Source: Marivivens donghaensis (GTDB lineage: Bacteria; Pseudomonadota; Alphaproteobacteria; Rhodobacterales; Rhodobacteraceae). Taken from it: a stretch of 64,000 nt of DNA. Within the stretch, counting starts at the first letter, position 1. Every line of letters starts with the position of its first letter. The translations under genes were made by a program, and so were the position numbers. Of the stretch, positions 63,782 to 64,000 are shown in pieces. The stretch is taken from the NCBI RefSeq assembly GCF_023541015.1, contig NZ_JALNPR010000004.1, positions 248,001 through 312,000 on the forward strand, in the 5' to 3' direction. The notes below the pieces were generated by a model that did no database searches, was not told the DNA's origin, and saw only the letters and a list, made by a program, of their open reading frames with translations.

Positions 63782-64000
63782 TATGCGATCTCGAATACAG
63801 CGTCGATTTCGACGGCGACGCCCAAGGGCAGCGCAGCAACGCCCACGGCCGAACGTGCGTGGCGGCCAATGTCACCCAGAGCTTCAACGAGGAAGTCAGA
63901 GGCGCCGTTCACGACCTTGGGCTGGTCATGGAAATCGGGGGCCGATGCGACGAAGGCGTTCAGTTTTACAACGCGCACCAGACGATCAATGTCACCACCG
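63781..64000 (-). CDS. RidA/YjgF-family protein, C-terminal part (cut by window edge)
   Basis: The frame is open to the right edge; about 72 codons are visible. Reads RLVRVVKLNAFVASAPDF, then QPKVVNGASDFLVEALGDIGRHARSAVGV and the C terminus LPLGVAVEIDAVFEIA, all matching RidA, with the conserved Arg in IGRHARSA. Deaminates reactive enamines/imines formed by PLP enzymes. First seen gene of an operon to mscS. Confidence 0.9.
   Translation of the reverse strand, partial: GGDIDRLVRVVKLNAFVASAPDFHDQPKVVNGASDFLVEALGDIGRHARSAVGVAALPLGVAVEIDAVFEIA

Overview
The window is a gene-dense piece of an alphaproteobacterial chromosome, most probably a Rhodobacterales (Roseobacter-group) marine or soil bacterium. 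The evidence is the order hemN / fnrL / usp / ccoNOQP / ccoGHIS with FNR boxes, the membrane ferritin MbfA, DUF2794, a DUF6478 protein, the leuC-leuD-membrane protein-nuclease-leuB order, and a glutathione-dependent formaldehyde pathway. I see no plasmid, phage, insertion-sequence or CRISPR signature. Nearly all DNA is coding, with compact operons that often overlap by 1 to 4 bases. Assignments are from reading the translations; no database search was run.

Layout. 1-6 kb: end of a lytic transglycosylase, RNA pyrophosphohydrolase, an operon gpmI-envC-ctpA (glycolysis and cell-wall hydrolysis control) and mbfA (iron export). 6-9 kb: a small secreted protein and a TetR repressor, with matching palindromes in front of both, then the formaldehyde dehydrogenase adhC and an I78 inhibitor lipoprotein. 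9-13 kb: NlpC/P60 peptidase, leucyl aminopeptidase, carbonic anhydrase, and a 0.5-kb stretch with a tiny basic ORF behind three hairpins. 13-18 kb: asd, an MFS transporter, an acetyltransferase and hemN on the minus strand, divergent from fnrL. 18-27 kb: universal stress protein and the complete cbb3 oxidase structural and assembly operons, each preceded by an FNR box. This is the micro-aerobic respiration block.

27-34 kb: tRNA-Pro(CGG), a drug/metabolite transporter, and the leucine genes leuB, leuD, leuC enclosing a membrane protein and a secreted nuclease-like protein. 34-41 kb: rsfS and rlmH (ribosome factors), an AEC transporter, S-formylglutathione hydrolase fghA, DUF188, a HAD hydrolase, an ornithine cyclodeaminase-like protein, an MFS transporter and zapE. 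41-47 kb: LysM and rhodanese envelope proteins, folC, accD, a lipoprotein and DUF6478 with a partner gene.

47-64 kb: a 2,4-dienoyl-CoA-reductase-like flavoenzyme and a LysR regulator, a cation diffusion facilitator divergent from a MerR regulator with a textbook MerR operator, a cinA / acetyltransferase-peroxidase fusion / ompA operon, sfsA, map, an orphan TRAP binding protein, a HAD-rsmD-ferredoxin-reductase operon, a peroxiredoxin, and an operon reading ridA-ugpQ-DUF482-pterin dehydratase-mscS that runs off the right edge.

Most of this is ordinary core genome. The points that merit a second look are the stacked palindromes around mbfA/tetR, the small ORF and hairpin array at 12.5-12.9 kb, the acetyltransferase-peroxidase fusion with an internal ribosome site, and the long palindrome covering the start of the acetyltransferase behind hemN.
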